A stretch of DNA of 64,000 nucleotides, taken from assembly GCA_902363875.1 (NCBI GenBank), contig CABJBO010000004.1:1-64000 (forward strand), written 5' to 3'. Position 1 is the first letter of the stretch; each line of letters begins with the position of its first letter. Shown here piece by piece: positions 44,174-53,537 of the stretch. The notes under the pieces were generated by a model that saw nothing but the letters and a program-made list of their open reading frames with translations, searched no databases and was not told the DNA's origin. This DNA comes from Coriobacteriaceae bacterium. Lineage in GTDB: Bacteria > Actinomycetota > Coriobacteriia > Coriobacteriales > Coriobacteriaceae. The translations under genes were made by a program, and so were the position numbers.

Positions 44174-45442
44174 CTAGGAACGGTAGTCGCCGTTAATGGA
44201 GATGTACTCATGCGTGAGGTCGCAGGTCCACACGGTCGTTGCCGCGTCGCCTGCGCCCAGGTCGGCCGAGATCACGATCTCGGGCGCCTCGAAACGTCGT
44301 AGAGCCTCGTCCTCGTCAAAGGGAACAGTCAGACCATCGCGACAGACAGGCATGCCCATCATGTCGATGGAAACGTCTTCCTGATTAAACTTCACGCCGC
44401 ACTTGCCAAGCGCCATAGCAACGCGGCCCCAGTTGCAGTCGTGGCCGGCGATGCAGGTCTTAACGAGCGGCGAGTTAGCAACGGCACGGGCGGCGATATC
44501 GGCCTCCTCGTCGTTGGCGGCGCCGGTAACGTTGACCGTAACAAGCTTGGATGCGCCCTCACCATCGGCGGCGATATTGCGCGCCAGGCTCTCGCACACC
44601 TCGTGCACGGCAAATGCCAACTCGTCAAAGGCATCGGAGCCCTCGACGATAGGCTCGGCATCTGCGGCAGCGGCGCCGGAGGCAAGCATGATGCAGGTGT
44701 CGTTGGTCGAGGTGTCGGAATCGACCGTTACCTTGTTAAAGGTCTGCTTGACGGTCGAGAGCAGCAGGGCATGAAGTGCCGCAGGCTCGACGGGGGCATC
44801 GGTGGTGATAACTGCGATCATGGTGGCCATATTGGGCATGATCATGCCCGAGCCCTTGCACATTCCGCCTACCGTATAGACATTGCCCGCATGACCCGCA
44901 GCCTCACTGACGTAGGATACGGCGTACTCCTTGGAGTGCGTGTCGGTCGTCATGATGGCGCGAGCGGCATCGGCGCCACCGTGGGCGGAGAGCGCCTCGT
45001 AGGCAGCAGGAATGGCGGTCTCAAACGTGTCGATCGGCAGAATCTGGCCAATCACACCCGTGGAGGCAACCAGAATCTGCTGGGGCTCGCAGCCGATGAC
45101 CTGCGATGCGATGCTGCACGTCTCGCGCGCGCAGGCAAGGCCGGTCTCACCCGTGGCGGCGTTGGCATTGCCAGAGTTGACCGAAACACCGGCGATGATA
45201 CCGTAGCCCTTGTCGGCACCGCCCAGGTTGGCACGGCTCACCTGCACGGGCGCCGCGCAAAAGCGATTGGTGGTAAACACGCCGGCACCGGGACAGGGTT
45301 TATCGGGCACGACGAGCGCGTAATCCAGACGCTCGGGGTTCTTGCGGAACCCAGCGTGGATGCCTGCAGCTTTAAAACCAGCCGCAGCCGTAACGCCACC
45401 CTCGACGGCGCGAATCTTGATATCAAACAGCTCGGTATCCAT
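44174..45442 (-). CDS. argJ: Glutamate N-acetyltransferase (ArgJ)
   Basis: The 422-residue protein has the autocleavage site of the family in CKGSGMIMPNMATMIAVITTDA (cleavage before the threonine in NMATM), GVFTTNRFCAAPV and VNSGNANAATGETG near the N-terminus. ArgJ transfers the acetyl group from ornithine to glutamate, so arginine synthesis runs as a cycle. No argA, argE or argF is seen here. It lies between argC and argB on the same strand. Confidence 0.95.
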   Translation of the reverse strand: MDTELFDIKIRAVEGGVTAAAGFKAAGIHAGFRKNPERLDYALVVPDKPCPGAGVFTTNRFCAAPVQVSRANLGGADKGYGIIAGVSVNSGNANAATGETGLACARETCSIASQVIGCEPQQILVASTGVIGQILPIDTFETAIPAAYEALSAHGGADAARAIMTTDTHSKEYAVSYVSEAAGHAGNVYTVGGMCKGSGMIMPNMATMIAVITTDAPVEPAALHALLLSTVKQTFNKVTVDSDTSTNDTCIMLASGAAAADAEPIVEGSDAFDELAFAVHEVCESLARNIAADGEGASKLVTVNVTGAANDEEADIAARAVANSPLVKTCIAGHDCNWGRVAMALGKCGVKFNQEDVSIDMMGMPVCRDGLTVPFDEDEALRRFEAPEIVISADLGAGDAATTVWTCDLTHEYISINGDYRS

Positions 45443-45578
45443 CGTCTTTATGACTCCTTATGTCAAACAAAAAAAACGGACATCGGTTGGTGCGCCATGC
45501 CAGTCGTGATCATGAGACCAGCTTAAGAGTGGCGCCCCATTCGATGCCCGACTACCAAATCGTTAACAATCGAATGTG

Positions 45579-46649
45579 CTACACCGGGCACGCCACTGTA
45601 GGCAAGCCTCGTCGCTCGTCAAAGCCAAAGACGATATTGGCGCACTGGACTGCTTGGCCCGCAGCGCCCTTGCACAGATTGTCGATGGCGCCCGTCGCCA
45701 CCAGCACGCCCGCGCGCTTGTTGAGCGCGAGGCCAATCTGGGCAGCGTTGGTGCCGACGACCGAAGCCGTCTTGGGCTGCTGGCCGGCATCGAGCACGCG
45801 CACAAAGGTGCGACCGGCGTAGAACTGCTTGTAATGGTCGACGACATCCTCAAGAGCCAGCGTGTCGAGAGCCTGCGGCGCGAGCGGCAGCGTCACCGTG
45901 GAGAGCAGACCGCGCTTGAGCGGTGCCAGGTGCGGGGTAAAGACGACGCGATCGGTCAGGCCAAGGATTTGCTCAATCTCGGGCGTGTGGCGATGCTTGC
46001 CCACGCCGTAGGCCTCCAAGTTCTCGTCGGCGCTGCAAAAATGGGTGCGGGCGTTGCAGGACTTACCGGCGCCCGTCACGCCGCTAATGGCATCGACAAT
46101 CACGGGACCGTTCTCGGCCACCCAGCCCGCGCGCACGGCGGGCGCGGCGGCAAGGCTCGTTGCGGTGGGATAGCAACCGGCGCAGGCGACCAGCACGGGT
46201 TTGCCGTCGGCATGGTCGGATGCGGCGGTCTCCAAGTCCTGGCAGAACAGCTCGGGCAGACCGAAGGCACGGGTCTTGAGCAGCTCGGGGCTCGTATGCT
46301 CGGCGGCATACCAAGCCTCAAAAACGGACGCGTCGTTCAGACGGTAGTCGGCCGAAAGATCAAAGCAGGAGACGCCCGATGCAAGCAGCGCGGGCACCTG
46401 TGCCATGGCAGCCGTGTGCGGCACGGCCAAAAAGACCGCGTCGCAGTTCTTGAGCTCAGGGGCATCATGCGTCGTAAAGACAAGATCGCTTACGCCGGTG
46501 AAGCTCGGGTGCACCGCAGACAACGGCTGGCCGGCATCGGCGTTGGACGTAATGGCAGCAAGTTCAAACTCGGAATGACCGAGGACGAGGCGAATGAGCT
46601 CGGCTCCGGCATATCCAGCCGCGCCGACGATTCCAACCTTTACAGACAT
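45579..46649 (-). CDS. argC: N-acetyl-gamma-glutamyl-phosphate reductase
   Basis: The 356-residue enzyme has the NADP site VGIVGAAGYAGAELIRL at residues 4-20, FLAVPHTAAMAQVP, and the active-site cysteine in VACAGCYPTATSLA near residue 155. The C-terminal half holds VVFTPHLAPLKRGLLSTV. It reduces acetylglutamyl phosphate to the semialdehyde. AAGGAG stands in front of the ATG. As the first gene of the cluster it follows a candidate arginine-repressor palindrome. Confidence 0.95.
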   Translation of the reverse strand: MSVKVGIVGAAGYAGAELIRLVLGHSEFELAAITSNADAGQPLSAVHPSFTGVSDLVFTTHDAPELKNCDAVFLAVPHTAAMAQVPALLASGVSCFDLSADYRLNDASVFEAWYAAEHTSPELLKTRAFGLPELFCQDLETAASDHADGKPVLVACAGCYPTATSLAAAPAVRAGWVAENGPVIVDAISGVTGAGKSCNARTHFCSADENLEAYGVGKHRHTPEIEQILGLTDRVVFTPHLAPLKRGLLSTVTLPLAPQALDTLALEDVVDHYKQFYAGRTFVRVLDAGQQPKTASVVGTNAAQIGLALNKRAGVLVATGAIDNLCKGAAGQAVQCANIVFGFDERRGLPTVACPV

Positions 46650-46734
46650 ATCAGACTCCTTGTCTGCAGTTATGCACCAATGCGCATCTCGCAGCCGTCG
46701 TTATGAAGTGGGTTGAAACTTTAGCACCAAAAGA

Positions 46735-46769
46735 TGCATGAATACGTAAATGGCTTGCATATTCATGCA
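46735..46769. promoter_or_regulatory. Candidate arginine-repressor site before argC
   Basis: TGCATGAATA (46735-46744) and TATTCATGCA (46760-46769) are a perfect 10-base inverted repeat. The half-site TGAATA/TATTCA matches ArgR boxes of other bacteria, but the 15-base spacing is wider than a single standard box. It lies about 90 bases upstream of the argC start. Confidence 0.5.
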
Positions 46770-46813
46770 TTGAAACATTCCCGACACATTCGCTTGAAGG
46801 AATTGACAAATGG

Positions 46814-46869
46814 AGCGGGCCCCGTATTGACCGGCGCTCCTAACGGCGCCGGGCAATACGGGGCCCGCC
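46814..46869 (-). terminator. Large terminator-like hairpin after the flavin-binding pair
   Basis: GCGGGCCCCGTATTG and CAATACGGGGCCCGC are a perfect 15-base inverted repeat; the loop contains its own GGCGC/GCGCC pair. It follows the stop at 46905 by about 35 bases. Confidence 0.8.
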
Positions 46870-46904
46870 CATGCGAAACCAAGTTGTTAGGATGAGCCAG
46901 CTGG

Positions 46905-47315
46905 CTAGAGCTCGACCGGCACCCATTCGTCGTGATTGCAGATAAAAGCCTCGGGATCCTCGACGCTAAAGAAGACGAGCGTGGGGTCGTTAGGCCCCTC
47001 ATAGTGCTCGCCCAGGCGCTCTAGATGCTTCCACCCAGCTTCGCGCATTTCGCCTAAAGCCCGGTCATCCAAGCCGGCACGCCCGCGCAAGATGAGCCAG
47101 CCATGGCCCGGCCACCAACTCGTGGCCTCAAAGCGCTGGTTTTGCAGCAGCTCTTGCCACACATCTTTGGTGCGCGCTGTTACAAACCACAGCTTGCCGT
47201 CCTGGATCTGCGCAAACGAAAACGGACGCACATGAGGCTGTCCGTCAACGCTCGTCGCCAAATACCATGCCGGCACCGACGTCAGATACTCCAACACCGT
47301 ATTCAATCCGTCCAT
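46905..47315 (-). CDS. Pyridoxamine 5'-phosphate oxidase-like flavin protein
   Basis: The 136-residue protein has the split-barrel pattern of PNPOx-like proteins: PAWYLATSVDGQPHVRPFSF (FMN phosphate side), DGKLWFVTARTKDVWQELL and HGWLILRGRAGL. Such proteins bind FMN or related cofactors as dimers. The residues needed for pyridoxamine phosphate oxidation are not clearly present, so the reaction is unknown. The gene downstream of the close paralogue at 47367 shares its order of motifs. Confidence 0.82.
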   Translation of the reverse strand: MDGLNTVLEYLTSVPAWYLATSVDGQPHVRPFSFAQIQDGKLWFVTARTKDVWQELLQNQRFEATSWWPGHGWLILRGRAGLDDRALGEMREAGWKHLERLGEHYEGPNDPTLVFFSVEDPEAFICNHDEWVPVEL

Positions 47316-47366
47316 GTGTCCTCTTGGCGCTAGCTAATTCGGAACGGGTAGTTAATTTGAGACGCG

Positions 47367-47813
47367 CTAGAGCTCCAGGCGCTCCTCGCTGCCGTCGATA
47401 TCACAGAAGCGCGCGGCAATGTTGCGGACCGAAAAGAAAGCAAGGCGGCCGTCGTTGGCACTCTCGTGTTCCTCGCCGATGCCCACCATGTGCTTAAAAC
47501 CCGCTTGACGCACCTTGTCGCTCGCAACTGCGTCGTCCTCAAGTGCGGCTTCGCCGGTCAATACGATCCAGCATTCCCCCGGCTTCCAGCCCGAGAGCTC
47601 AAACTTGGGATTCGCACTCAGCTCCGCCCACACATCCTTGTCGCGCGACGTGCAAAACCACAGCTTACCTTCATCGACCATGGCAAACGAAAACGGCCTC
47701 ACGCGAGGCTGATGCCCGTCGGCCACATCGATCGTGGCCAGATACCACGCCGGAATGCGCCTGAGATACGAGCAGGCGCGCTCAAACTGAGCTGTGCGGT
47801 CGTTGTCGGTCAT
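47367..47813 (-). CDS. Pyridoxamine 5'-phosphate oxidase-like flavin protein, paralogue
   Basis: The 148-residue protein is a paralogue of its neighbour: PAWYLATIDVADGHQPRVRP, EGKLWFCTSRDKDVWAEL and ECWIVLTGEAAL line up block by block. The two are tandem copies separated by 51 bases. They stand next to the riboflavin transporter operon, which fits a flavin-binding role but does not prove a link. AAAGGGG precedes the ATG. Confidence 0.82.
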   Translation of the reverse strand: MTDNDRTAQFERACSYLRRIPAWYLATIDVADGHQPRVRPFSFAMVDEGKLWFCTSRDKDVWAELSANPKFELSGWKPGECWIVLTGEAALEDDAVASDKVRQAGFKHMVGIGEEHESANDGRLAFFSVRNIAARFCDIDGSEERLEL

Positions 47814-47843
47814 AGGGACCCCTTTCTTGCGCTCGAATCGCGC

Positions 47844-48650
47844 CTAAACAAGTTGAAGGTTGACGACGATGACACACGCAAACAGCAGCATCGTCACCAC
47901 CGCAGCCAGCGCATCCCCGCGGCGAAACGCAAGCGCATGCAGACGCGTACGTCCCTGCTCGCCGTGATAACAGCGCGCATCCATGGCGGCCGAAAGCGTC
48001 TCGGCATGACGGAACACGCCCGTGAACAGCGGAATCGCCACGCTACCGAGCATGCGCACGCCGCCGAGCGGGCCTCCCGTCACGCGCGCACCGCGGCTTG
48101 TCTGCGCGTCCGCCGTCTGCTTCATCTCGGTGGCGAACTGCGGCATAAAGCGCAACGCGATGCCCATGATCATGCCGAGCTCATGCGCAGGGAGCCCCAC
48201 GCGCGCAAACGGTGCGAGCAGACGCTCAAAGCCCGCGGTGAGGTCGAGTGTGGGCGTGGTGAGCGTAATGGCGCTCATGCCGGCCATCATCAGGGTCAGG
48301 CGGCACGCCATAAAGGCGGCAGAACGCAGTGAGCCCTCGCTTATCTGCAGAAAGCCGAGCTGCCATAGGATGTGCCCGCTCTGGTCGGTAAATAGGTTGA
48401 GCACCGCGACCACCACGACGATCGCCAGCAGCGGCGCCATCGATGACAGGACGCGACGAGCCGGCACCCGGGACACGATATAAATCAGGACAACGAAGAT
48501 TGCGACCGGGACCAGTCCGCGGAAGCCACTGACCGTGAGCATCGTGATCAGAAACACAAAACCCAAGAGCAACTTGGTTCGCGGGTCCAGACGGTGGATT
48601 GCACTATCGCCGGGATAGTAGCTGCCAAACGAAAACGCCTCCATCAGCAA
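47844..48650 (-). CDS. ecfT: ECF transporter transmembrane protein EcfT
   Basis: The 268-residue protein has several membrane helices near the N-terminus (LLLGFVFLITMLTVSGF, VPVAIFVVLIYIVS) and the two coupling motifs of EcfT with Ala-Arg-type signatures (TADAQTSRGARVTGG and SAAMDARCYHGEQG). EcfT links the ATPases to the S component. It overlaps the end of the ATPase gene by 7 bases. The start MLMEAFSFGSYYPGDSAIHR is typical for the family. Confidence 0.92.
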   Translation of the reverse strand: MLMEAFSFGSYYPGDSAIHRLDPRTKLLLGFVFLITMLTVSGFRGLVPVAIFVVLIYIVSRVPARRVLSSMAPLLAIVVVVAVLNLFTDQSGHILWQLGFLQISEGSLRSAAFMACRLTLMMAGMSAITLTTPTLDLTAGFERLLAPFARVGLPAHELGMIMGIALRFMPQFATEMKQTADAQTSRGARVTGGPLGGVRMLGSVAIPLFTGVFRHAETLSAAMDARCYHGEQGRTRLHALAFRRGDALAAVVTMLLFACVIVVNLQLV

Positions 48651-50548
48651 CCCTCCTCTCGCGCGACCGTTTCGGATTTGGCCTTGTCCGAGACGTTAGA
48701 AGAACCGCCTGAGCGACCGATCGGCAAATCTGCCAACTCGTCGGCCAACGACTCAACCGTATAGAGCCCGCCGCAACGCAGCGGCACGTCCGCCTCCGCG
48801 AGCGCCAACGCCATGCGCTGAGCAGCAGGTACGCCCAAGCCGATCGACTTGAGCTCATCGGCATGCGCAAACACCTGCGCGGGGGTTCCCTCGGCAAACA
48901 CCGCACCTTCGTTCATTACGACGATACGGTCGCAGCAATTGGCCAGGTCATCCATGCTGTGTGAAACCATGACAACGGTCAGGCCATCGCGGTGAAGTCG
49001 ATCGATAAGCTCAAGGAAATCCCTGCGCGCAGCCGGATCGAGCCCCGCCATGGGTTCATCGAGCACCAGGACTTCGGGCTCCATGGCGAGCACGCCGGCG
49101 AATGCCACACGCCGTTGCTGACCGCCCGAAAGCTCAAAGGGACTCTTGTCGCCGACCGTGGAAAGGTCGAGGCCCACGCGCGAGAGCGACGACTCGACGC
49201 GACGGTCGACTTCATCTTGCGGCAAGCCAAGGTTATGCGGGCCAAACGCCACGTCCTGTGCCACGGTCTCGGCAAATAACTGGCGCTCGGGATACTGAAA
49301 CACCACGCCGACCTTGGCCTTAACCGCGGCGGCGTCTTTCTTGTTTGACAGATCGAGCCCCAGCGCGCGAACGAATCCCTCCTGGGGGCGAATCAAACCG
49401 TTGAGATGCTGGACCAGCGTCGACTTACCCGAACCGGTATGACCTGCTAAGCCCAGGAACTCGCCGCGACGCACCGTCAGCGATACATCGCGCAGCGCCC
49501 ACGGGCTGCTGGGGTCGTTTCCCCAGAGAGCCTGTTTGCTCGATTTGCCCGCAACGGCCGAGCGCTTATGCCAGCGGCGGCGCTCGCGGGCGCTCAGCGA
49601 GTAACTATGCGAGAGGTGCGAAATCTCGATGACGGGCTCCGACGCGTTGCCCTCGTTGTCTACCGGAACAGTGCCGTCAGCGATTTCCAACTGGGACGCG
49701 GAAGGCTGCCCCGCAGTGCCTGCCCCGCTCCGCTCGGTATAGGCCTGCGCAACCTCGGCAACCATATCCGCCTCGCGCACCTGCGCGCAAACGGGTACGC
49801 CCTTCGCACGAAGTGCCATGCCCAAACGGCACGACTCCGGCATGTCCAGGTTGAGCTGCGCAAGTTCGTCCGCCCGCGTCAAGATTTCCTCGGGCGTACC
49901 GAGCATGGCAACGCGCCCCGCCTGAAACACCGCGACTCGATCGGCCTCGGCGGCCTCTTCCATAAAGTGCGTAATCATCACGATGGTCATGCCGCGAGCG
50001 TGCAACGCGCGGCAAGCCTTCATGAGGCCCTTGCGTCCACGCGGATCGAGCATCGAGGAAGCCTCGTCCAATATGAGCACGCGCGGTTCCATGGCAAGCA
50101 CGCCGGCAAGCGCCACGCGCTGCTTTTGGCCACCCGAGAGCGCATGGGTCTCGTGGCGCTCAAAGCCCACCAGGCCCACGGCCTTCAGCACATCTCGCAC
50201 ACGCTGCGCGATCTGGGCCGATGGCACGCCCAAGTTTTCGGGACCAAAGGCAACATCGTCCTCGACAAGCGTCGCCACCAGCTGATCATCCGGGTTCTGG
50301 AACACCATGCCCGCAGTCGAGCGGATGTCGTAGACCAGCTCGGGATCGGACGCGTCCATGCCGTTGACGCGCACCGTTCCCGTATCGGGCTGCAGCAGCG
50401 CGTTCAAATGCTTGGCGAACGTCGACTTGCCCGACCCGTTTCCGCCGAGGATGCAGAAAAACTCGCCATCCTCGATGTTCAGATCGATGCCGTCGAGTGC
50501 CGGTGTGGCACCGTCATAGCTAAAGGAAACGCCCCGACACTCAATCAT
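48644..50548 (-). CDS. ecfA: Fused ECF transporter ATPase (EcfA1-EcfA2)
   Basis: The 634-residue protein carries two ABC ATPases in one chain. The first has GGNGSGKSTFAKHLN (near residue 35), LSGGQKQRVALAG and RVLILDEASSMLD. The second has GHTGSGKSTLVQHLN (near residue 368), LSGGQQRRVAFAG and EVLVLDEPMAGLD. Most species encode the two as separate genes. The linker (about residues 285-340) is polar. It drives vitamin uptake with EcfT and an S component, and may serve several S components elsewhere in the genome. It overlaps the S-component gene by 4 bases. Confidence 0.94.
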   Translation of the reverse strand: MIECRGVSFSYDGATPALDGIDLNIEDGEFFCILGGNGSGKSTFAKHLNALLQPDTGTVRVNGMDASDPELVYDIRSTAGMVFQNPDDQLVATLVEDDVAFGPENLGVPSAQIAQRVRDVLKAVGLVGFERHETHALSGGQKQRVALAGVLAMEPRVLILDEASSMLDPRGRKGLMKACRALHARGMTIVMITHFMEEAAEADRVAVFQAGRVAMLGTPEEILTRADELAQLNLDMPESCRLGMALRAKGVPVCAQVREADMVAEVAQAYTERSGAGTAGQPSASQLEIADGTVPVDNEGNASEPVIEISHLSHSYSLSARERRRWHKRSAVAGKSSKQALWGNDPSSPWALRDVSLTVRRGEFLGLAGHTGSGKSTLVQHLNGLIRPQEGFVRALGLDLSNKKDAAAVKAKVGVVFQYPERQLFAETVAQDVAFGPHNLGLPQDEVDRRVESSLSRVGLDLSTVGDKSPFELSGGQQRRVAFAGVLAMEPEVLVLDEPMAGLDPAARRDFLELIDRLHRDGLTVVMVSHSMDDLANCCDRIVVMNEGAVFAEGTPAQVFAHADELKSIGLGVPAAQRMALALAEADVPLRCGGLYTVESLADELADLPIGRSGGSSNVSDKAKSETVAREEGC

Positions 50549-51135
50549 GCGCGGCCTTTGACCTGGTCCTTCTTGGGCGTAATGAGATTAGAGACCGCCT
50601 TGTACACCGCCAGCGTCAACACCGAGTTGAGCACGGTCTTGATGAGGTTGAACGGCAGCACGGCAGGAATCATGAGCGGGGCGATCACATCGACCGAGCC
50701 ATACCAGAACCAAACACCAATGGTAAGGTTTGCGACCATAGACAACGCCGTAGCGGCAATGACGCCGAGCGCTAGGCCAATCACGGCACCCTTATAGGTA
50801 TGCATCTTCTGGTAGATGATAGCCGCGGGCAGAATATAACCCAGCGTAGCCACCAGGTTCATAAGTGCGCCGACCCAATCGCCCGTGGTAAGCGCATGGA
50901 TAACAATCGCCATAGCGGCAACAGCAGTACCGGCGCCAGGACCATACGCAAAACCGCACACCATCGCCGGCACCAGCGACGGGTCATACGTCAAAAACGG
51001 CGCCGAAGGAAGGATGGGCAGCTGCACGTACATAAACAGGGCGCCCAGGGCGCACATCAGCGCCATGGTAACGAGCTGTTTGGTGCTCCACCTATTCGTG
51101 TTCTCAAAATGGATATGCTGCGACTGTTCAGACAT
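50545..51135 (-). CDS. ribU: Riboflavin-type ECF transporter S component (RibU)
   Basis: The 196-residue membrane protein has about six helices and the S-component opening TKQLVTMALMCALGALFMYVQ, then APFLTYDPSLVPAMVCGFAYG and PFNLIKTVLNSVLTLAVYK. Sequence alone would leave the vitamin open, but the FMN riboswitch directly in front identifies riboflavin as the likely substrate. The ATG at 51135 follows AGGTGA, 13 bases after the riboswitch. Confidence 0.88.
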   Translation of the reverse strand: MSEQSQHIHFENTNRWSTKQLVTMALMCALGALFMYVQLPILPSAPFLTYDPSLVPAMVCGFAYGPGAGTAVAAMAIVIHALTTGDWVGALMNLVATLGYILPAAIIYQKMHTYKGAVIGLALGVIAATALSMVANLTIGVWFWYGSVDVIAPLMIPAVLPFNLIKTVLNSVLTLAVYKAVSNLITPKKDQVKGRA

Positions 51136-51148
51136 AAGATCACCTGCC

Positions 51149-51330
51149 TCTTTCATCCGGACTCTAACCGTTGGTACTGGAATCTCACCAGTTCAGCCGG
51201 CATGCGAACCAACGCACACACGGGTCGCGGACTCATCGGCTCGGCCGCAGGCATCTCGCCTGCGCCACGGCGCCCCTTTGACACCGCCCGATTTACCGCC
51301 AGTGGGGAATTTCACCCCGCCCTGAAACAG
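51149..51330 (-). promoter_or_regulatory. FMN riboswitch (RFN element)
   Basis: Read on the minus strand, the conserved blocks are present in order: AGGGCGGGGTGAAATTCCCC, ACTGGCGGTA, GAGTCCGCGACC, GGTGAGATTCCAGTACC and AGAGTCCGGATG. The last helix ends just before the ribU ribosome site, so control is probably at translation. FMN binding would shut off riboflavin uptake. Confidence 0.96.
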
Positions 51331-51524
51331 CAATTGCAAGTGTAGCACCAGTAGGCTTTCGCGCAAGTATGCCGAGGGTAATTTATGGTGGGGAAACGGA
51401 AGCGGAATGAAGATGCAGTATCCCATTTTCCGCAATCATCAATCCACCGACGCACCAAATGCTCCGCACCGCGCAGTAGTATGAAGGAGGTCACTGCGCA
51501 ACCCGCGTATGTCAGGAGAACAAA

Positions 51525-53462
51525 TTGGCAGCAAAACTTGATCTCGGGAAAGCTCTATCCCAAGCCGCCCAAGCCGCCGGTGAGATGGCAAAAGACGCAT
51601 CGGCGGCTATCGAGTCCGCCGCCAAAGGCGCCACAAATGCAGCTGAAGGCGCGGGAAACGCTATCGTCGACACGGCCACCTCGGCATCCGAGGCCATCGG
51701 CAGCGCCATGTGCTCGGTTGCGGAAGGTATGTCGAGTGCCGGCGAGCAAATTGTGTCGTCCGATGCAGGCAAAACGATTACAGGGGCCGCGAACACGGTA
51801 GGCGGAATTGCCATCGGTGCCGCCGTAAATCTGGCCCAAGGAGCATCGTCCCTTGCGTCCGACGCGGCGTCGACCGTGGAGGGCGGGATCAATGCCATCA
51901 AGGAGAACTCATTCTCCGCGCGACTCCGCAGGGCACGCATCAAGGGCTTCCGTGACGGAATCAAGCAGGGCGCCTACCTTGCGGGAGAGAAGCGACACAA
52001 TTTCATCTACGCATATGTGGCAACGCTCTGCTTCTTGATGCGCTGCGACGGTGACTTCTCCCAAGAGGAGCAGAAGTGGCTCGAGGAGGGTCTCGATTAC
52101 CTCAAGCTGGACGGAGGCCTCCCAAATAACGTCAAGACGAGGGTGCAGGTCATCGCGGATGACGAGGGTTTGTCCTTCGACCAAGTCAAGAACTGTTTGG
52201 ACAACGTTAGCATCGTGTCGCTGGACTCCATAGCCGAGCAGTTGCAAGTCGCCGCGGCGGCGGACGGTCAGGTGACAGAAGAAGAGGAGCATGCCTGCAG
52301 ACTCTTTGCCGACTATATGGCGGCGAGGGTGGCATGCGTGGCCATTGACGAGAGCCGGGCCGAGCAGGCAGTCGAAAAGTCCGTCCGCGAGTATGGCGAG
52401 AACCTTCAGCACATCGACCAGGAGTTCAAGGAGCGGACGCGATTGCAGGATGCTGACGTCGCCTTCGTCGTCGCCGCAACCATGCTCCAAGTCGCCCGCA
52501 TTCTTATCATCAACTCACTGACGGAGGTCGAGTGTGCCGGAGCGGGCAACGTAAAAGAACATGCTCTGCACGACTTCCAAAGTCGTGTCTTCTCTGGTTT
52601 CGATGACAGGATGCCACGGGAATCGAACCATCTGTTCGCCTCAAAACATCATATTCTTAATTCACGTGGAGTGCCCTACGACGCGACACGCTACGAGGCA
52701 GAAAACATCGGACTCTTCAAGGGCGCAAACCACCGGTTCGCAACCCTCGGCCACGACCCAGTGCTCGGTCTCGTGTTCGGAACATCTAACATCATGACCA
52801 ACAGCATCACCTGCGTTAAAGACACCAATGTTTTTGGTATTGGTGCACGAATTCCCGCAACCTACTCGGTCTCCTATGACGCCTTTGGGAAAAATCCGCA
52901 GATTGGGGCGTCTGCTGGGACTGTAGAGATGCTGGTTGCGGCGGGAAGACGCGTCGTGAGCGAGCCGGATGCCGCCGCGGCTGCTCTAATCAAGCAGCTG
53001 ATCCACATCGGCACAGACCTGTACACGCCGTGCGGGATACAGATTCCATTCGCCAATCTCATCCTCGACAAAACACATACCGAGGCGCTTACCAAATACG
53101 TCAGCACCGGCGATGTGCTGAAGGTCGGCGCGCAGGCAGGCATGGCCGCTCTTATCAACTGGTTGATAGCGGCACTTCACGGGTGCACGCTGATATTCAA
53201 GGACGACGGATCGGATTACTGCACCGAGATGTACCAAGCACGTACCAAGAAAATCATCCTCCTGTCCGATACCATCGCAACTTCTAGCAGCGTCATACGG
53301 GCGTTAATCAAAGAGAATCCCGAGTGCCTCGACCTCGGAGGTGCAGCGATACTCATCTACCGACTGTTCTCGGACGTGCGTTTCATTGCCAAGCTCAAAG
53401 AAGAGTACGTGCAATCGGAGCTCAATAAAATCTACGACGAGCGAGCAAGAGGGCTGCTCTGA
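51525..53462 (+). CDS. Large protein of unknown function with TerB-like middle
   Basis: This 645-residue protein has three parts. Residues 1-125 are Ala/Ser/Gly-rich amphipathic helix with no clear membrane span. Residues about 158-270 resemble the TerB domain: two acidic motifs, MRCDGDFSQEEQKWLEEG and AAAADGQVTEEEEHACRL. Residues about 385-425 hold a striking block, NIGLFKGANHRFATLGHDPV and FGTSNIMTNSIT, followed by mostly helical sequence to the end. The start is TTG at 51525, six bases after AGGAG. It is transcribed alone, divergent from ribU and convergent with groEL. I do not recognise a function. TerB-type domains occur in stress and phage-response systems. Confidence 0.72.
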   Translation: MAAKLDLGKALSQAAQAAGEMAKDASAAIESAAKGATNAAEGAGNAIVDTATSASEAIGSAMCSVAEGMSSAGEQIVSSDAGKTITGAANTVGGIAIGAAVNLAQGASSLASDAASTVEGGINAIKENSFSARLRRARIKGFRDGIKQGAYLAGEKRHNFIYAYVATLCFLMRCDGDFSQEEQKWLEEGLDYLKLDGGLPNNVKTRVQVIADDEGLSFDQVKNCLDNVSIVSLDSIAEQLQVAAAADGQVTEEEEHACRLFADYMAARVACVAIDESRAEQAVEKSVREYGENLQHIDQEFKERTRLQDADVAFVVAATMLQVARILIINSLTEVECAGAGNVKEHALHDFQSRVFSGFDDRMPRESNHLFASKHHILNSRGVPYDATRYEAENIGLFKGANHRFATLGHDPVLGLVFGTSNIMTNSITCVKDTNVFGIGARIPATYSVSYDAFGKNPQIGASAGTVEMLVAAGRRVVSEPDAAAAALIKQLIHIGTDLYTPCGIQIPFANLILDKTHTEALTKYVSTGDVLKVGAQAGMAALINWLIAALHGCTLIFKDDGSDYCTEMYQARTKKIILLSDTIATSSSVIRALIKENPECLDLGGAAILIYRLFSDVRFIAKLKEEYVQSELNKIYDERARGLL

Positions 53463-53537
53463 TTCCTCGGCGCCCTTCCTCTTACATCACCATTCAAACA
53501 AAGCGGAAAGCGCCTCATTAAATAAAGACATCAACAC

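Noticed and set aside
51481..51801. Overlapping frame starting with ATG at 51481 after GAAGG-type sequence
   Set aside because: It overlaps the 645-residue gene in another frame and encodes low-complexity sequence without family motifs.
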